The notes: generated by a model from the letters alone, not told the origin. DNA of 64,000 bases from Paenalcaligenes hominis_A (GCF_041359055.1 NZ_JBGJKZ010000005.1:62001-126000), one strand, 5' to 3'; shown: positions 14,556 to 24,765, counted from the stretch's first letter. Numbers and translations: made by a program.

Positions 14556-17009
14556 CTAAAAGGGGATTAGACCAGGCGTAGAAGCTGGGTCTAGTGCTTC
14601 ACCCCCTTGTTGTGGATTAAGCTGTTGGAGCAGCTCACCTATTTGGTCGGGGCCATCAGCGCCTTCGTCATTGTAGAGGCTGTCATCCAAAGCGGAGGGC
14701 AAGCCAACGCGCATAATAGCCTTGCTGGGTGGGAACTCGTTATAGTAGAAATTACCATTAGATTGCTGTAGCCCAGATGGTACCGGACCCAACGGTTTTT
14801 GCGGCACGTCTTTTAAGGCAGTTTGCATGTAGTTAGTCCAAATAGGCAGAGATAGGCCACCACCTGTTTCGCTTGAGCCTAAGGAACGCGGTTGATCAAA
14901 ACCCATCCACGCAATCCCTACCAAGTCTGGGGTATAGCCAGCAAACCAGGCATCATGTGAGTCATTGGTGGTTCCCGTTTTACCACCAATATCGTTACGT
15001 TTTAGGGTGGAAGAGGCTCGAGCCCCTGTGCCAGAGGTGGCTACCCCGCGCAGTAGGTGGTTCATTAGGTAAGCGGTACGCTCGTCAATGGCGCGCGCTT
15101 TACTATCGCCTGAGACCACGGGCTTAGCACGCATAATGACCTCGTCAGAGCCATCAGTGATGTAATCAATAAGGTACGGTTGAACTCGGTAACCCCCGTT
15201 AGCAAAAACACTATACGCTGAAGCCAGTTGCAATGGTGTTACGCTACCTGCCCCTAAAGCCAAAGGCAGTACAGCAGGCTGACGTTCACGGTCAAAACCA
15301 AAACGCACAATGTAATCTTGGACGTATTTAGGCCCAACGGCTTGCATGATGCGAATCGAAACCATGTTTTTGGATCGATACAGACCATTGCGTAAAGTCA
15401 GCATGTTTTCATAGCGGCCGCCATAGTTTTTAGGGTTCCAAGGTTTGGAGCCGGTTTGTGCTGAGGAGAGACTAAAGGGCTGATCGGAAATGAGAGTTTC
15501 GGGTGTTAAGCCTTTTTCTAAAGCAGCTGCATAGATAAAGGGCTTGAAGGCTGAGCCGGGCTGACGCCAAGCTTGGGTGACGCGGTTAAATTTGCCATCA
15601 GAAAAATGAAAACCACCGACCATAGCGCGTATGGCACCGTCTTGGGGGCGCATCGATACAAATGCAGCCTGAACGGCAGGCATATTAATGACTTCCCAGT
15701 ACTCGCCATTATTAAATAAATACACCACTGCGCCGCGACTAATGCGCTCTTTATCGCTAGCATTTGCGGTAAGACCCCGTGCCACAATGTTTAACGAGCG
15801 CTTGTTATCAATTACGATGGTTTCATCAGCACTGCGTACGGCAGTAATTTCCGTAGGGCTGGCCTTTAACACCACTGCGGTAAGCAAGTCGCCCATGTCA
15901 GGGTGTTTGCGCTGTACATCTGCCAAAATATCGCTTAAAGCCTCGGGATCATTTTCTACGTTTTCGGGTAGGTCAACGCGGCTTTCTGGACCTGGGTAAC
16001 GAGCACGACGGGTGTATTGCAGAACCGCATCACGCACACTTTTATACGCTGCCTCTTGGTCTTTAGAGTTAATTGTGGTGTATACATTGAAACCACGCGA
16101 ATAAATCCCGTCTTTATAAACCCCATGTAAAAGTTGACGAGCCAGCTCGGCCGCGTATTCACCATGCACACTGTAGCCACCAGTAGGCATACCCTCGGCG
16201 GTACGAATCTCGATGGTTTGCTCTAGGGCTGCTTGGTATTCGGATTCAGTAATATAACCAAGACCTAACATACGACGCAGCACGACCACTTGTTGGCGCT
16301 TGGCTTCGTTGTAGTTAGCGATGGGGTTAAAACGCGAAGGAGCACGAGGAATACCGGCTAACATGGCAGCTTCGGCTAAGGTGATTTCAGTAAGCGGTTT
16401 ACCAAAATAAGCGCGTGAGGCTGCTGCAAAACCATATGCACGGTGGCCTAAGAAAATTTGGTTCATGTAGAGATCAAGAATTTGATCTTTAGTGAGCATG
16501 GACTCAATTTTAAAGGTCAGCAATAGTTCATAGAACTTGCGGGTGTATGTTTTTTCAGAGGATAAATAAAAGTTGCGTGCCAATTGCATGGTGATGGTGC
16601 TGGCCCCTTGGCTTTTAGAGCCAGAGACCAAGTTGGCCACAATGGCGCGCCCGATTCCTTTAATATCGATACCGCTGTGTTGATAGAAGCGGTCGTCTTC
16701 GGCGGCTAGAAGGGCGGATTTCATCACATCAGGAATGTCCTCAAAGCGCATTACATTTCTGCGCTCCTCGCCGAACTCACCAATCAGAACCTTGTCTGCA
16801 GTGTAAATACGCAAAGGTACACGTGGTTTGTAATCCGTCATTGCGCTAAGATCGGGAAGGTTGGGCCAGGCTAACGCTAGTGCTAAGGACACAACCAAGG
16901 CCCCACAGATGGCTAAGCCTGTGCATAAAGCGGCTACTTTCACAAGAAAGCGGATGATCCAAGAGCCAGCGACTGGCTTATTTGGTGAAGATTGGGCAGT
17001 AGAACTCAT
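14556..17009 (-). CDS. mrcA: Penicillin-binding protein 1A (bifunctional transglycosylase/transpeptidase)
   Basis: A class A PBP of 817 residues that polymerises and cross-links peptidoglycan. There is a short cytoplasmic tail, a membrane helix at about 24-48, then a GT51 domain with catalytic Glu at 104 (AAEDDRFYQHSGID) and STITMQLARN. An OB-like insert (about 310-420) and a transpeptidase domain follow. The transpeptidase motifs are complete: SAFK at 486-489 (nucleophile S486), SKN at 546-548 and KTGT at 677-680. The C-terminal tail is acidic and Pro/Gly-rich. The gene is divergent from aroK across 109 bases and lies upstream of lptM-lysA on the same strand. Confidence 0.97.
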   Translation of the reverse strand: MSSTAQSSPNKPVAGSWIIRFLVKVAALCTGLAICGALVVSLALALAWPNLPDLSAMTDYKPRVPLRIYTADKVLIGEFGEERRNVMRFEDIPDVMKSALLAAEDDRFYQHSGIDIKGIGRAIVANLVSGSKSQGASTITMQLARNFYLSSEKTYTRKFYELLLTFKIESMLTKDQILDLYMNQIFLGHRAYGFAAASRAYFGKPLTEITLAEAAMLAGIPRAPSRFNPIANYNEAKRQQVVVLRRMLGLGYITESEYQAALEQTIEIRTAEGMPTGGYSVHGEYAAELARQLLHGVYKDGIYSRGFNVYTTINSKDQEAAYKSVRDAVLQYTRRARYPGPESRVDLPENVENDPEALSDILADVQRKHPDMGDLLTAVVLKASPTEITAVRSADETIVIDNKRSLNIVARGLTANASDKERISRGAVVYLFNNGEYWEVINMPAVQAAFVSMRPQDGAIRAMVGGFHFSDGKFNRVTQAWRQPGSAFKPFIYAAALEKGLTPETLISDQPFSLSSAQTGSKPWNPKNYGGRYENMLTLRNGLYRSKNMVSIRIMQAVGPKYVQDYIVRFGFDRERQPAVLPLALGAGSVTPLQLASAYSVFANGGYRVQPYLIDYITDGSDEVIMRAKPVVSGDSKARAIDERTAYLMNHLLRGVATSGTGARASSTLKRNDIGGKTGTTNDSHDAWFAGYTPDLVGIAWMGFDQPRSLGSSETGGGLSLPIWTNYMQTALKDVPQKPLGPVPSGLQQSNGNFYYNEFPPSKAIMRVGLPSALDDSLYNDEGADGPDQIGELLQQLNPQQGGEALDPASTPGLIPF

Positions 17010-17118
17010 TGTGGGGTATGGGTGCTAAACCAAGAAAGATTTAGACATTGGGTTAAGAAAGCAAATAAATGGCAAACAAAAGCGAATAACTATACGTAGC
17101 TAATGAGATAATACACAA

Positions 17119-17727
17119 ATGATAGACTTTTTATCCGCAGACCTCATGCAAAATGAAATTTTAACACCTCTTAGTCCTGAAGAATTACAGCAGTTAGTGC
17201 AACCAGCCAATAAACCTATTTTTTTGATTGGCATGATGGGTGCGGGTAAAACAACACTTGGTCGTCAGCTGGCTCGCCATTTAAAACGAGAGTTTTACGA
17301 TTTAGACCAAGAGCTAATTGAACGTTGTGGGGTACCCGTTTCTACTATTTTTGACATAGAAGGGGAAGCGGGGTTTCGCAAACGTGAAACAATGGAACTA
17401 GACATCTGTTCGCGTCGCCCTGCTACTGTGCTGGCTACCGGAGGTGGAGCGGTGTTGGCCGAAGCCAATCAAACCATGTTAAGCCAGCGCGGTACAGTCG
17501 TCTATTTACGCGCTAGTGTGAATGAATTATATAGACGACTCGAGCGTGATAAAACCCGTCCATTATTACAAACTGCAAATCCACAACAGCGTATTGAAGA
17601 GCTGTTACAACAACGTGAGCCTATTTATGAGGCGCTTGCCGATGTGATTTTCGAGACAGGATCTGCCCCCGTGCATACGGTTATTAAACAATTACTTAAT
17701 GTATTAAAAGAACAAGAGGTGATTTGA
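17119..17727 (+). CDS. aroK: Shikimate kinase
   Basis: Phosphorylates shikimate at the 3-hydroxyl using ATP in the chorismate pathway. It has 202 residues, about 30 longer than E. coli AroK because of an N-terminal extension. The Walker A motif is GMMGAGKTTLG (38-48). The shikimate-binding signature runs FYDLDQELIERCGVPVSTIF, then GFRKRE, GGGAV and the lid RDKTRPLL. The start codon lacks a clear ribosome binding site, and an internal start would remove part of the extension. Its stop codon abuts the aroB ATG with no gap, so the two are translationally linked. Confidence 0.95.
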   Translation: MIDFLSADLMQNEILTPLSPEELQQLVQPANKPIFLIGMMGAGKTTLGRQLARHLKREFYDLDQELIERCGVPVSTIFDIEGEAGFRKRETMELDICSRRPATVLATGGGAVLAEANQTMLSQRGTVVYLRASVNELYRRLERDKTRPLLQTANPQQRIEELLQQREPIYEALADVIFETGSAPVHTVIKQLLNVLKEQEVI

Positions 17728-18798
17728 ATGAGTGTGGTTCAGGTAAGTACACCAGGAGGAAACTATCCCATCTACGTAGAGGCTGGGCGCTTAGACCAGC
17801 TGCAGCAGTCCATTCCTACTGATGCAACAACCTTAGCATTAATTACTAACCCCACTGTATTTGAGCTATATGGGCAGCGAGTTTTAGATGCTCTTCAAAC
17901 CACAGGAAAAAAGGTAGTGCAAGTGCAAATACCGGATGGGGAAGGGTACAAAACCATGGCGACGCTTGAACAGATTTTTGACGCTTTGTTACAAAATCGT
18001 TTGGATCGCAAAGCAGTAATTGTGGCTTTAGGTGGTGGTGTGGTCGGAGACATCAGTGGTTTTGCTGCAGCCTGCTTTATGCGTGGCATTCGTTTTATCC
18101 AAGTTCCCACCACATTATTATCGCAGGTGGACTCGTCTGTAGGGGGCAAAACAGCAATCAATCACCCCCTAGGTAAAAATATGATAGGTGCGTTTTATCA
18201 ACCTATTGCGGTAGAAATAGATATTCATGTGCTCAAAACCCTACCTAAACGAGAAATCGCAGCCGGTTTAGCCGAGGTCATTAAATACGGCATGATTACG
18301 GATGCTGAGTTTTTAGATTGGTGTTTAGAGCATACAGAAGCGCTAAATCAGCTGCGTGATGCCGAGCTACAACATGCCGTCAAACGTTCATGCGAACTCA
18401 AAGCCCATGTGGTGTCTCAGGATGAGCGTGAGTCAGGTCTGCGCGCTATTTTAAATTTTGGTCATACTTTTGGTCATGCGATTGAAGCCGGGTTAGGGTA
18501 TGGTGAATGGTTACACGGAGAGGCCGTAGGTTGTGGGATGGTGATGGCTGCCGAGCTCTCTGCCGAGGTCTGCGGTTTATCTGCCGAAAGCGTACAAAAA
18601 ATTCGTCAATTGGTAGAGGCCATCGGTTGTCCAACTACACCTCCCCAGTGGGATCACGATAAATGGATAGATTTAATGGGCTTAGACAAAAAAACCGAAG
18701 GCGGGCAGCTGCGTTTTGTGTTGTTGCCCGAGTTAGGCCGTAGTGTAGTTCAAGCTGTTGATGTATCCACCGTGAAAAAGGTATTAGCCAAATTCTAG
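17728..18798 (+). CDS. aroB: 3-dehydroquinate synthase
   Basis: Converts DAHP to 3-dehydroquinate, the second step of the shikimate pathway, with NAD+ and a divalent metal. It has 356 residues, the usual length. NAD-binding segments include ALGGGVVGDISGFAAA and the following FIQVPTTLLSQVDSSVGGK. Metal-binding histidines appear in LNFGHTFGHAIE and EWLHGEAVGCGM, and the conserved GLAEVIKYG is present. It follows aroK directly, with AGAGGT at 17715-17720 as the ribosome binding site, and precedes dgt by 8 bases, forming one operon. Confidence 0.97.
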   Translation: MSVVQVSTPGGNYPIYVEAGRLDQLQQSIPTDATTLALITNPTVFELYGQRVLDALQTTGKKVVQVQIPDGEGYKTMATLEQIFDALLQNRLDRKAVIVALGGGVVGDISGFAAACFMRGIRFIQVPTTLLSQVDSSVGGKTAINHPLGKNMIGAFYQPIAVEIDIHVLKTLPKREIAAGLAEVIKYGMITDAEFLDWCLEHTEALNQLRDAELQHAVKRSCELKAHVVSQDERESGLRAILNFGHTFGHAIEAGLGYGEWLHGEAVGCGMVMAAELSAEVCGLSAESVQKIRQLVEAIGCPTTPPQWDHDKWIDLMGLDKKTEGGQLRFVLLPELGRSVVQAVDVSTVKKVLAKF

Positions 18799-18806
18799 GA
18801 GGTTTT

Positions 18807-19937
18807 ATGCTAGCCGCGTATGCATGCCATGATGATCAAACCCAAGGACGTTTACATCCCGAGGCCGCTCCCGAGGGCCGAGGTCAATTTCAGCGTGATC
18901 GAGATCGTATTATTCATTGCAACGCGTTTAGGTTACTTGAATACAAAACTCAAGTATTTGTGAACCACGAGGGCGATTTATTTCGCACGCGTCTAACGCA
19001 TAGCCTAGAGGTAGCCCAAGTGGCGCGCTCCATCGCCCGCCGTTTGGGGCTTAATGAAGATTTGACCGAAGCCATTTCTCTAGCGCACGATTTAGGTCAT
19101 ACGCCATTTGGTCATGTAGGCCAAGACGAGCTAAATGATTGTATGCACGAACTAGCCCCCGAGGCAGGGGGCTTTGAGCACAACTTGCAAAGTTTGCGCA
19201 TCGTGGATCATATCGAAGAGCGCTACGCAGAGTTCAACGGTTTGAACTTGTGTTTCGAGACACGCGAAGGCATTTTAAAACACTGTAATGCACGCCATGC
19301 CAGACAGTTAGGCGATGTAGGGCGTCGTTTTATTGAGCGCACTCAGCCCTCTCTAGAGGCTCAGATCGCCAACCTGGCTGATGAGATTGCCTATAACAAC
19401 CACGATATGGATGATGGACTGCGTTCAGGTTTAATTCACCTTGATCAATTACTCGAGGTGACGGTATTTGCTCAGCACCACGAGCGTGTACTTAGGCAAT
19501 ATCCCCAGTTGGCTGCTAAAGGGGCAAGAAAGCGGTTAATTGGTGAAATATTACGACGCATGATCCATACTTTTGTGGTTGATTTAACCCAAGCCACCCT
19601 AGCGAATTTGGCACAACATACGCCACGCTCTGTGACGGAGCTGCGCCAATGCCCACGCTTAGCTGCATTTTCTCCAGAAATGCGTGCTCAGGCCGATGAG
19701 TTAAAACGTTTTTTGCGTACTCATTTATACCAACACAACAAAGTATTGCGGATGTCATTTAAAGCGCGTCGTACCGTGCGCGAGCTGTTTCAGGCTTTCT
19801 TATCTGATCCGCGGCTACTGTCTGAAGAACACCGACGTGACGATTTTAACGAGCAAGCCCGAGCTATTGCGGATTATGTATCGGGCATGACTGATCGTTA
19901 CGCTATCAAAGAACATCGAGAACTCTACGCAGTCTAA
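18807..19937 (+). CDS. dgt: Deoxyguanosinetriphosphate triphosphohydrolase-like protein
   Basis: An HD-domain nucleotidase of the dGTPase family that cleaves dNTPs to deoxynucleosides and triphosphate. It has 376 residues, matching the shorter type-2 dGTPase-like family rather than the 505-residue E. coli Dgt. The metal-binding HD motif is seen as RLTHSLEVAQVARSIARRL followed by AHDLGHTPFGHVGQDELN. A later NLADEIAYNNHDMDDG supplies the distal Asp. Ribosome binding site AGGAGG lies just ahead of the ATG. It is the third gene of aroK-aroB-dgt, an order common in Burkholderiales. Confidence 0.94.
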   Translation: MLAAYACHDDQTQGRLHPEAAPEGRGQFQRDRDRIIHCNAFRLLEYKTQVFVNHEGDLFRTRLTHSLEVAQVARSIARRLGLNEDLTEAISLAHDLGHTPFGHVGQDELNDCMHELAPEAGGFEHNLQSLRIVDHIEERYAEFNGLNLCFETREGILKHCNARHARQLGDVGRRFIERTQPSLEAQIANLADEIAYNNHDMDDGLRSGLIHLDQLLEVTVFAQHHERVLRQYPQLAAKGARKRLIGEILRRMIHTFVVDLTQATLANLAQHTPRSVTELRQCPRLAAFSPEMRAQADELKRFLRTHLYQHNKVLRMSFKARRTVRELFQAFLSDPRLLSEEHRRDDFNEQARAIADYVSGMTDRYAIKEHRELYAV

Positions 19938-19940
19938 GCA

Positions 19941-19975
19941 CTCATTAAAGCGTCTGTATGTGACGCTTTAATGAG
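19941..19975. terminator. Perfect 14-bp hairpin between convergent dgt and uvrA
   Basis: CTCATTAAAGCGTC (19941-19954) and its exact complement (19962-19975) enclose a 7-base loop. It begins 3 bases after the dgt stop and ends 7 bases before the uvrA stop. There is no T tract, so it is a probable termination or 3'-end stabilising structure for both genes rather than a classical terminator. Confidence 0.65.
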
Positions 19976-19982
19976 AGACAGG

Positions 19983-22802
19983 CTACAAATGAGCTTTTAA
20001 ATACTGACCAGTAATGCTTGCTGGGGTAGCGGCGATGGTTTCTGGGGTGCCAGTTGCCACAATGTTGCCGCCTAACGCGCCGCCTTCTGGTCCTACATCA
20101 ATAATCCAGTCGGCGGTTTTAATCACGTCCAGATTATGTTCGATCACGACAACGGTATTGCCCGCGTCCACCAACTGGTTTAAGACATTAAGCAACATGG
20201 CTATGTCTTGGAAGTGTAAGCCCGTAGTCGGCTCATCCAAAATATAGAGTGTATTGCCGGTATTGCGTTTGGATAATTCCAGCGCAAGTTTAATACGTTG
20301 CGCTTCACCACCTGAAAGGGTGGTGGCGCTTTGCCCTAAACGAATGTAGGAAAGCCCCACATCCATCAGGGTTTGTAACCGTCGTGCAATTTGTGGTACT
20401 GCGTCAAAGTAGTCCAGTGCTTGGCCTACGGTAAGCTCCAACACCTCACTGATGTTTTTGCCACGATAATGAATTTCTAAGGTTTCGCGATTATAGCGGC
20501 TGCCATGACAGACATCACACGGTACATACACATCGGGCAAAAAGTGCATTTCCACTTTAATCACGCCATCGCCTTGGCAGGCCTCGCAGCGGCCACCTTT
20601 CACATTAAATGAAAAACGCCCCGCGTCGTAGCCCCGTACACGCGCCTCGGGCACACCGGCAAACAGCTCACGTATAGGTCCGAACATACCGGTGTAGGTT
20701 GCTGGATTGCTGCGCGGTGTACGTCCAATTGGGCTTTGATCCACAGTAATAATTTTATCAATGTGCTCAAGCCCATTTAAGCTTTCGTAAGGAGCAGGCT
20801 CACTCTGAGCGCGATGCAGTTGTTTAGCAACAGCTTTGGCTAAAGTATGATTAATTAACGTGGATTTTCCCGAACCAGAAACACCTGTAATACAAACAAA
20901 ACGCTGTGTGGGAATGCGTAGGTTGACTTGCTTTAAGTTATTGCCAATCGCACCGAAAAGCTCTAAATAGGCTTGATCCTCAAGCACGGCTCGGCGTGCT
21001 GGGATAGGGATAGAAAGGGTACCGGTTAAATATTGCCCTGTGGTGGATTGAGGATTTGCCATAATTTCAGCAGGGGTGCCCGATGCAATGACTTCTCCCC
21101 CCAATTCACCGGCTCCTGGCCCCATATCAATGATAAAGTCGGCAAGGCGAATCATGTCCTCATCGTGTTCCACCACAATCACACTATTGCCTAAATCACG
21201 CAATTGCTGCAATGTGAGGATAAGTTTGTCGTTATCGCGTTGATGCAAACCAATCGAGGGCTCGTCCAACACGTACATGACCCCCGTCAAGCCCGAGCCG
21301 ATTTGGCTGGCTAGACGGATACGTTGGGCTTCGCCGCCAGAAATGGTGTTGGCTCGTCGATCAAGAGACAAATAGCTCAGCCCCACATTATTCAGAAAGC
21401 GTAATCTAGACTGAATTTCCTCTACGATGCGGGCGGCAATTTCTTTTTTTGCGCCGCTAAGCTCAAGCTGCTCAAACCACTCTAAACAACCTTGCAGTGT
21501 AAAGTGTTCGACTTCATGAATGGCTTTGGCGTCGTTATCCCCTAAAAGCACATGGCGAGCGGCCGTATTTAAGCGTGCCCCTTTACAACTTGGGCAAGTT
21601 TGAATGCGACGTAGTTTGTTGAGCTCTTCTTTTACTGCGCTGGAGTCAGTTTCCTCCCAGCGACGGATTAAATTAGGAATGACACCTTCAAATGGATGAA
21701 GTTTGGTGGTGGTTTGCCCTTTTTCAGTCAGGTAGATAAAGGGGATGTCCTCTGTGCCTGATCCATATAAAATAGCGTGTTGGACCTGGGCATCAAGGGA
21801 CTCAAAACTATCCTCAATATCAAAACCGTAATAGCTTGCTAGGCTTTGCAGTAAATTAAAGGTGAACGCGTTGCGACGATCCCACCCTACAATAGCGCCA
21901 CTGGCTAAGCTCAAGTCAGGTACTGCCACAACCAATTGCGGATCAAAAAATTCCGTTTCCCCCATGCCTGAGCATGTTGGGCAGGCACCGGCAGGATTAT
22001 TAAAACTAAATAATCGCGGCTCTAGCTGTTCAATGTGATAGTCACAGAGTGGGCAGGAAAAATGCACGCTAAAACTGGTTAATTCTTCTGTGTCCATGTT
22101 TAAGACGAATGCTTTGCCCTGACTTTGTTGGGTTGCCGTTTCAAAACTTTCGGCCAGACGAGCAGCACTATCAGCACGTACACGGAGTCGGTCAATCACG
22201 ACCTCGAGGGTATTGATTGGGTCTGTGTTAGAAAGCGGCTCGCCTAGATTGATCATGGTGCCATTAAGCCGAATACGCACAAAACCTTGGGATTGCAAGC
22301 TTTGTGCTATTTGGTTTAGGTCTTGGTGTTGTTCAAAGAAAATAGGCGCTAAAATAGCTATGCGCGTTTCGGCTGGCCAAGCCAAAACGGTGTCCACCAT
22401 TTGACTAATGCTCTGTGCTTGCAGCGCTAGCTCATGCGTAGGGCAATGCGGAGTGCCCACACGTGCATACAGCAAACGTAAATAGTCATGAATTTCAGTG
22501 GTGGTGCCTACAGTAGAGCGCGGGTTGTGTCCTGCTGCTTTTTGCTCAATAGCAATTGCAGGCGACAGACCCTCGATCAGGTCTACATCAGGCTTATCCA
22601 TTAATTGTAAAAACTGTCTGGCATAAGCGGATAAGCTCTCCACATAACGACGCTGGCCTTCGGCATACAACGTGTCAAAGGCTAAAGAGGATTTACCCGA
22701 GCCAGACAAGCCAGTAATGACCACTAGCTTTTGTCTAGGTAAATCAATCGAAATGTTTTTTAAATTGTGCGTGCGCGCACCGCGAATACGTATTAATTCC
22801 AT
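19983..22802 (-). CDS. uvrA: Excinuclease ABC subunit A
   Basis: The damage-recognition ATPase of nucleotide excision repair, 939 residues, full length. There are two ABC modules: the first Walker A is GLSGSGKSSLAF (about 31-42), the second GVSGSGKSTLINH (about 635-647). The signature sequences are SGGEAQRIRLASQIGSGL and SGGEAQRIKLALELSKR. Zinc-binding CxxC pairs are seen in SCPLCDYHIE and GACPTCSG, and in the second module CEACQGDG with CDVCHGSRY. It is divergent from the MFS gene. I looked for a LexA-type operator (CTGT-N8-ACAG) in the 113-base gap and saw none. Confidence 0.98.
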   Translation of the reverse strand: MELIRIRGARTHNLKNISIDLPRQKLVVITGLSGSGKSSLAFDTLYAEGQRRYVESLSAYARQFLQLMDKPDVDLIEGLSPAIAIEQKAAGHNPRSTVGTTTEIHDYLRLLYARVGTPHCPTHELALQAQSISQMVDTVLAWPAETRIAILAPIFFEQHQDLNQIAQSLQSQGFVRIRLNGTMINLGEPLSNTDPINTLEVVIDRLRVRADSAARLAESFETATQQSQGKAFVLNMDTEELTSFSVHFSCPLCDYHIEQLEPRLFSFNNPAGACPTCSGMGETEFFDPQLVVAVPDLSLASGAIVGWDRRNAFTFNLLQSLASYYGFDIEDSFESLDAQVQHAILYGSGTEDIPFIYLTEKGQTTTKLHPFEGVIPNLIRRWEETDSSAVKEELNKLRRIQTCPSCKGARLNTAARHVLLGDNDAKAIHEVEHFTLQGCLEWFEQLELSGAKKEIAARIVEEIQSRLRFLNNVGLSYLSLDRRANTISGGEAQRIRLASQIGSGLTGVMYVLDEPSIGLHQRDNDKLILTLQQLRDLGNSVIVVEHDEDMIRLADFIIDMGPGAGELGGEVIASGTPAEIMANPQSTTGQYLTGTLSIPIPARRAVLEDQAYLELFGAIGNNLKQVNLRIPTQRFVCITGVSGSGKSTLINHTLAKAVAKQLHRAQSEPAPYESLNGLEHIDKIITVDQSPIGRTPRSNPATYTGMFGPIRELFAGVPEARVRGYDAGRFSFNVKGGRCEACQGDGVIKVEMHFLPDVYVPCDVCHGSRYNRETLEIHYRGKNISEVLELTVGQALDYFDAVPQIARRLQTLMDVGLSYIRLGQSATTLSGGEAQRIKLALELSKRNTGNTLYILDEPTTGLHFQDIAMLLNVLNQLVDAGNTVVVIEHNLDVIKTADWIIDVGPEGGALGGNIVATGTPETIAATPASITGQYLKAHL

Positions 22803-22915
22803 TCGTTTTTTACGTGCTATGGTCTAGAGGCTAACCTACTACTATAGCGTGTACCGCCAATTAGTGCGCGGTTGAGTGGTCAGCTTTTTGTAAAGCGTTA
22901 ACTATTGAGTCTTGC

Positions 22916-24124
22916 ATGAGTTCGTCTAAAAATCAGGAAATGAATAAAAAAACCTCCCAACGTGTGCAGTTTACGCCTCAGGAACGCCGCTCTAGTATTT
23001 TGCTTGCCCTTTTATTTTCTACACGTATGTTAGGGCTGTTTTTATTAACCCCTATTTTTGCTGTGGCCGCGCAAAGTATTCCAGGCGGCAACAATGCCAT
23101 GAAAGTCGGTATTGCTTTGGGGGCCTATGGGTTGACCCAAGCTATTTTGCAAATACCGCTTGGCATTGCTTCAGATCGTTTTGGCCGTCGTCCTATTATT
23201 ATGGCTGGCATGGTGCTGTTCATTATTGGTGGGGTTGTCAGTGCTTTAGCTCACAGTGTAGATGGCATTATTGTGGGCCGTGTACTTCAGGGCCTTGGTG
23301 CAATTTCTGCTGCTATTACTGCGTGGGTGGCTGATGCCACCCGTCCCGAGGTGCGTACTCGTGCTATGGCTATGGTGGGCTCTGCTATTGGGCTGTCATT
23401 TGCTGTGTCACTGGTGCTGTCTCCTGTATTAGTAGGGCAGTTTGGCTTATCCGGCTTGTTTTGGGCCATTAGTTTGCTGGGTTTTGTGTGTTTACTCATT
23501 GCAGCATTTGCTATTCCTGAGTACCCCCAAAGCGAAACGCTGGTACAGGTGTCAGCACGAGAGGTGCTAGCCCACAGTGATTTATTGCGCTTAAATTTGG
23601 GTGTGTTTGCTCTGCACTTTATTTTGATGACCTTATTTGTGGTTATTCCCACCACCTTATCTCAAGTTGGGCAGCTAGATTCAGGCAGCTTGTGGAAAGT
23701 GTATTTACCTGTGATCGTACTTTCTTTTGGTTTTATGATCCCTATGGTCATACGTACAGAAGTACGTAAAACTCACACAAAAACCTTAACGCATTTAGTG
23801 TGTGCTTTAGTTATTGTCCTAGTCCTTATGCCCTTTATAAGCAACTCGTTCTGGGGCGTAGTGGTATTTTTGTTCTTGTTTTTCTGCCTGTTTAATACCC
23901 TAGAGGCGTTGCAGCCTTCGTTGGTTTCGCGTGTGGCACCGCCTAATTACAAAGGGTTAGCAATGGGCTTTTACAACACGACGCAGTCATTAGGGGTCTT
24001 TGGTGGAGGCTTGGCCGGGGGCATTATTGCTTCCACTGCCGGCGTGCAATGGGCTCTGTGGTTGGGGGCGGCGCTGGCGGTGGTTTGGTGGAATAGCACA
24101 CGCCACTTTCAAGTGCGACTTTGA
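22916..24124 (+). CDS. MFS transporter (YajR-like drug/efflux family)
   Basis: A 402-residue 12-helix major facilitator. The loop 2-3 motif A reads GIASDRFGRRPI (residues about 82-93) and the antiporter motif C region is GSAIGLSFAVSLVLSPVLVG, both pointing to a proton-coupled exporter. The hydrophilic N terminus of about 25 residues contains a second possible start (22940, with AGGA directly ahead), so the first eight residues are uncertain. It lies between uvrA (divergent) and ssb (90 bases downstream), an order shared with Bordetella relatives. The substrate is unknown. Confidence 0.88.
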   Translation: MSSSKNQEMNKKTSQRVQFTPQERRSSILLALLFSTRMLGLFLLTPIFAVAAQSIPGGNNAMKVGIALGAYGLTQAILQIPLGIASDRFGRRPIIMAGMVLFIIGGVVSALAHSVDGIIVGRVLQGLGAISAAITAWVADATRPEVRTRAMAMVGSAIGLSFAVSLVLSPVLVGQFGLSGLFWAISLLGFVCLLIAAFAIPEYPQSETLVQVSAREVLAHSDLLRLNLGVFALHFILMTLFVVIPTTLSQVGQLDSGSLWKVYLPVIVLSFGFMIPMVIRTEVRKTHTKTLTHLVCALVIVLVLMPFISNSFWGVVVFLFLFFCLFNTLEALQPSLVSRVAPPNYKGLAMGFYNTTQSLGVFGGGLAGGIIASTAGVQWALWLGAALAVVWWNSTRHFQVRL

Positions 24125-24213
24125 GTGGTTTTAGTCAAGGCTAAAAGTAGCCACTAGGACTTCGTTTCTAAATCATCGATAATAGAACAAACAGATATTT
24201 AAAGGAAAACAAC

Positions 24214-24738
24214 ATGGCCTCAGTAAACAAAGTAATTTTAGTGGGCAACTTAGGACGCGACCCCGAGGTTCGTTATACCGCTAATGGCGCGGCAATGTGT
24301 AATCTTTCTATTGCCACCACATTTAATAGTCGTGATAGCCAAACAGGTGAGCGCCGTGAGGAAACTGAATGGCACCGTGTCGTCATGTTTAATCGCCTGG
24401 CTGAAGTGGCAGGCGAATACTTACGCAAAGGCCGTCCGGTCTATATCGAAGGCCGTTTACGTACACGCAAATGGCAAGGCCAAGACGGCCAAGACCGCTA
24501 CACCACAGAAATTATTGCTGATCAAATGCAAATGCTAGGCGGTCGTGGTGACAGCGGTGGTGATTTTAGTGGCGGTGAATATGGCGGCGATTTCAGTCAA
24601 TCAGCCCCTCAGCAACAACGCTCCGCTCCTGCACAGCGTCCTCCTCAGCAACCAGCACCTCAACAGCAACGTCCTCAACAAAACTACCAAGCCCCCATGG
24701 ATAGCATGGCGGATATGGATGACGATATTCCGTTCTGA
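24214..24738 (+). CDS. ssb: Single-stranded DNA-binding protein
   Basis: A 174-residue SSB. The N-terminal OB fold (1-110) starts MASVNKVILVGNLGRDPEVR and contains the conserved ETEWHRVVMFNRLAE and LRKGRPVYIEGRLRTRKW. A Gly-rich then Gln/Pro-rich linker (about 112-160) is followed by the acidic tip DMDDDIPF that docks SSB-interacting proteins. Ribosome binding site AAAGGAAA precedes the ATG. A large inverted repeat follows 27 bases after the stop. Confidence 0.97.
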   Translation: MASVNKVILVGNLGRDPEVRYTANGAAMCNLSIATTFNSRDSQTGERREETEWHRVVMFNRLAEVAGEYLRKGRPVYIEGRLRTRKWQGQDGQDRYTTEIIADQMQMLGGRGDSGGDFSGGEYGGDFSQSAPQQQRSAPAQRPPQQPAPQQQRPQQNYQAPMDSMADMDDDIPF

Positions 24739-24765
24739 TGGGAATCACATTAGCAGTATAAAACC

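Noticed and set aside
15518..15787. An 89-codon frame inside mrcA
   Set aside because: It lies wholly within a frame with complete PBP1A motifs and has no ribosome binding site or domain; the same reasoning applies to other overlapping frames in the window.
22803..22915. A LexA (SOS) operator expected between uvrA and the divergent MFS gene
   Set aside because: No CTGT-N8-ACAG-like palindrome is visible on either strand; betaproteobacterial uvrA is not always SOS-controlled.
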